A DNA stretch of 6,711 bases from Spartobacteria bacterium. GTDB lineage: Bacteria > Verrucomicrobiota > Verrucomicrobiia > Chthoniobacterales > Chthoniobacteraceae. This document shows, one piece after another, positions 6,620 to 6,711 of this stretch. Positions within the stretch are counted from its first letter, which is position 1, and the number at the start of each line of letters is the position of its first letter. The notes beneath the pieces are model-generated. The model was given only the letters and a program-made list of their open reading frames with translations. It was not told the DNA's origin and searched no databases. A program made the translations under genes and the position numbers. The DNA lies in contig JANXWU010000540.1 of NCBI GenBank assembly GCA_025350985.1, positions 1 to 6,711 on the forward strand. The letters run 5' to 3'.

Positions 6620-6691
6620 ACCGCAGAGGCGCAGAGGCGCAGAGAAAAACCGGAGACGAAATTCTTCTCCGCGCCTCTGCGCCTCTGCGGT
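6620..6691. repeat. Long imperfect inverted repeat with 8-bp-period arms (REP/MITE-like intergenic element)
   Basis: Arms at 6620-6646 and 6665-6691 are complementary over 27 positions with one A-C mismatch (6641/6670), enclosing an 18-base loop. Each arm is itself tandem: CGCAGAGG repeats nearly three times in the left arm, and CCTCTGCG twice plus a TCTCCGCG variant in the right. The element starts 6 bases after the beta-subunit stop and ends 10 bases before a probable start codon. TGAAAA flanks it on both sides (6611-6616 and 6691-6696), which may be a target duplication or part of the repeat. There is no T-run after the stem, so it is not a standard intrinsic terminator, although such a stem could stall RNases or polymerase. 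I recall similar CCTCTGCGCCTCTGCGG sequences in intergenic regions of several bacterial phyla. Confidence 0.85.
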
Positions 6692-6701
6692 GAAAACTCG
6701 T

Positions 6702-6711
6702 ATGCCTGAAA
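6702..6711 (+). CDS. Possible start of a downstream gene, cut by window edge (perhaps the E2 of the second complex)
   Basis: ATG at 6702 followed by CCT GAA A reads Met-Pro-Glu and then runs off the window. E2 acyltransferases often begin with Met-Pro followed by a lipoyl domain, and a gene after E1 alpha and beta is commonly E2, so this is a reasonable guess. Only three codons are visible, so neither the start nor the product is established. An in-frame GTG at 6690 is an alternative start but falls in the repeat arm. Confidence 0.3.

Noticed and set aside
6620..6691. CRISPR or intrinsic terminator reading of the terminal repeat
   Set aside because: The 8-bp units are contiguous with no spacers, so it is not CRISPR. 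No T-run follows the stem, so a standard intrinsic terminator is not supported.

Overview
The window is a dense, GC-rich bacterial stretch with every recognisable gene on the plus strand and no gene-free stretch over 100 bases. It holds two 2-oxoacid dehydrogenase modules on either side of a pair of heme genes. A member of the Verrucomicrobiota or the wider PVC group is my best guess for the host. The reasons are high GC, a short glutamyl-tRNA reductase (I recall similarly short ones in chlamydiae), mostly absent Shine-Dalgarno sequences, and an intergenic repeat of the CCTCTGCG type. None of these is proof, and 16S or marker-gene placement would be needed.

Layout: (1) bases 1-1401, the C-terminal half of SucA, the E1 of 2-oxoglutarate dehydrogenase, cut by the left edge. 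(2) Bases 1402-1483, a spacer with a short degenerate copy of an 8-bp-period repeat. (3) Bases 1484-2689, SucB, the E2 succinyltransferase. (4) Bases 2730-3506, an eight-helix HemX/CcsA-family membrane protein, joined by a 4-nt ATGA overlap to (5) hemA, 3503-4564, glutamyl-tRNA reductase. (6) Bases 4635-5654 and 5651-6613, the alpha and beta subunits of a heterodimeric thiamine-diphosphate E1 of the pyruvate/branched-chain/acetoin type, also joined by an ATGA overlap. (7) Bases 6620-6691, a long imperfect inverted repeat. (8) A probable start codon at 6702, just before the right edge, perhaps the cognate E2.

Functionally, SucA and SucB turn 2-oxoglutarate into succinyl-CoA in the TCA cycle. 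HemA starts the C5 route to tetrapyrroles from glutamyl-tRNA, and its HemX-like partner probably supports that step or cytochrome assembly. The alpha/beta E1 would decarboxylate a second 2-oxoacid and pass the acyl group to a lipoyl E2. No E3 (dihydrolipoamide dehydrogenase) lies in the window. I found no clearly new system. The points most worth a second look are the repeat family, the SucB with no recognisable peripheral-subunit-binding domain, and the shortened HemA.
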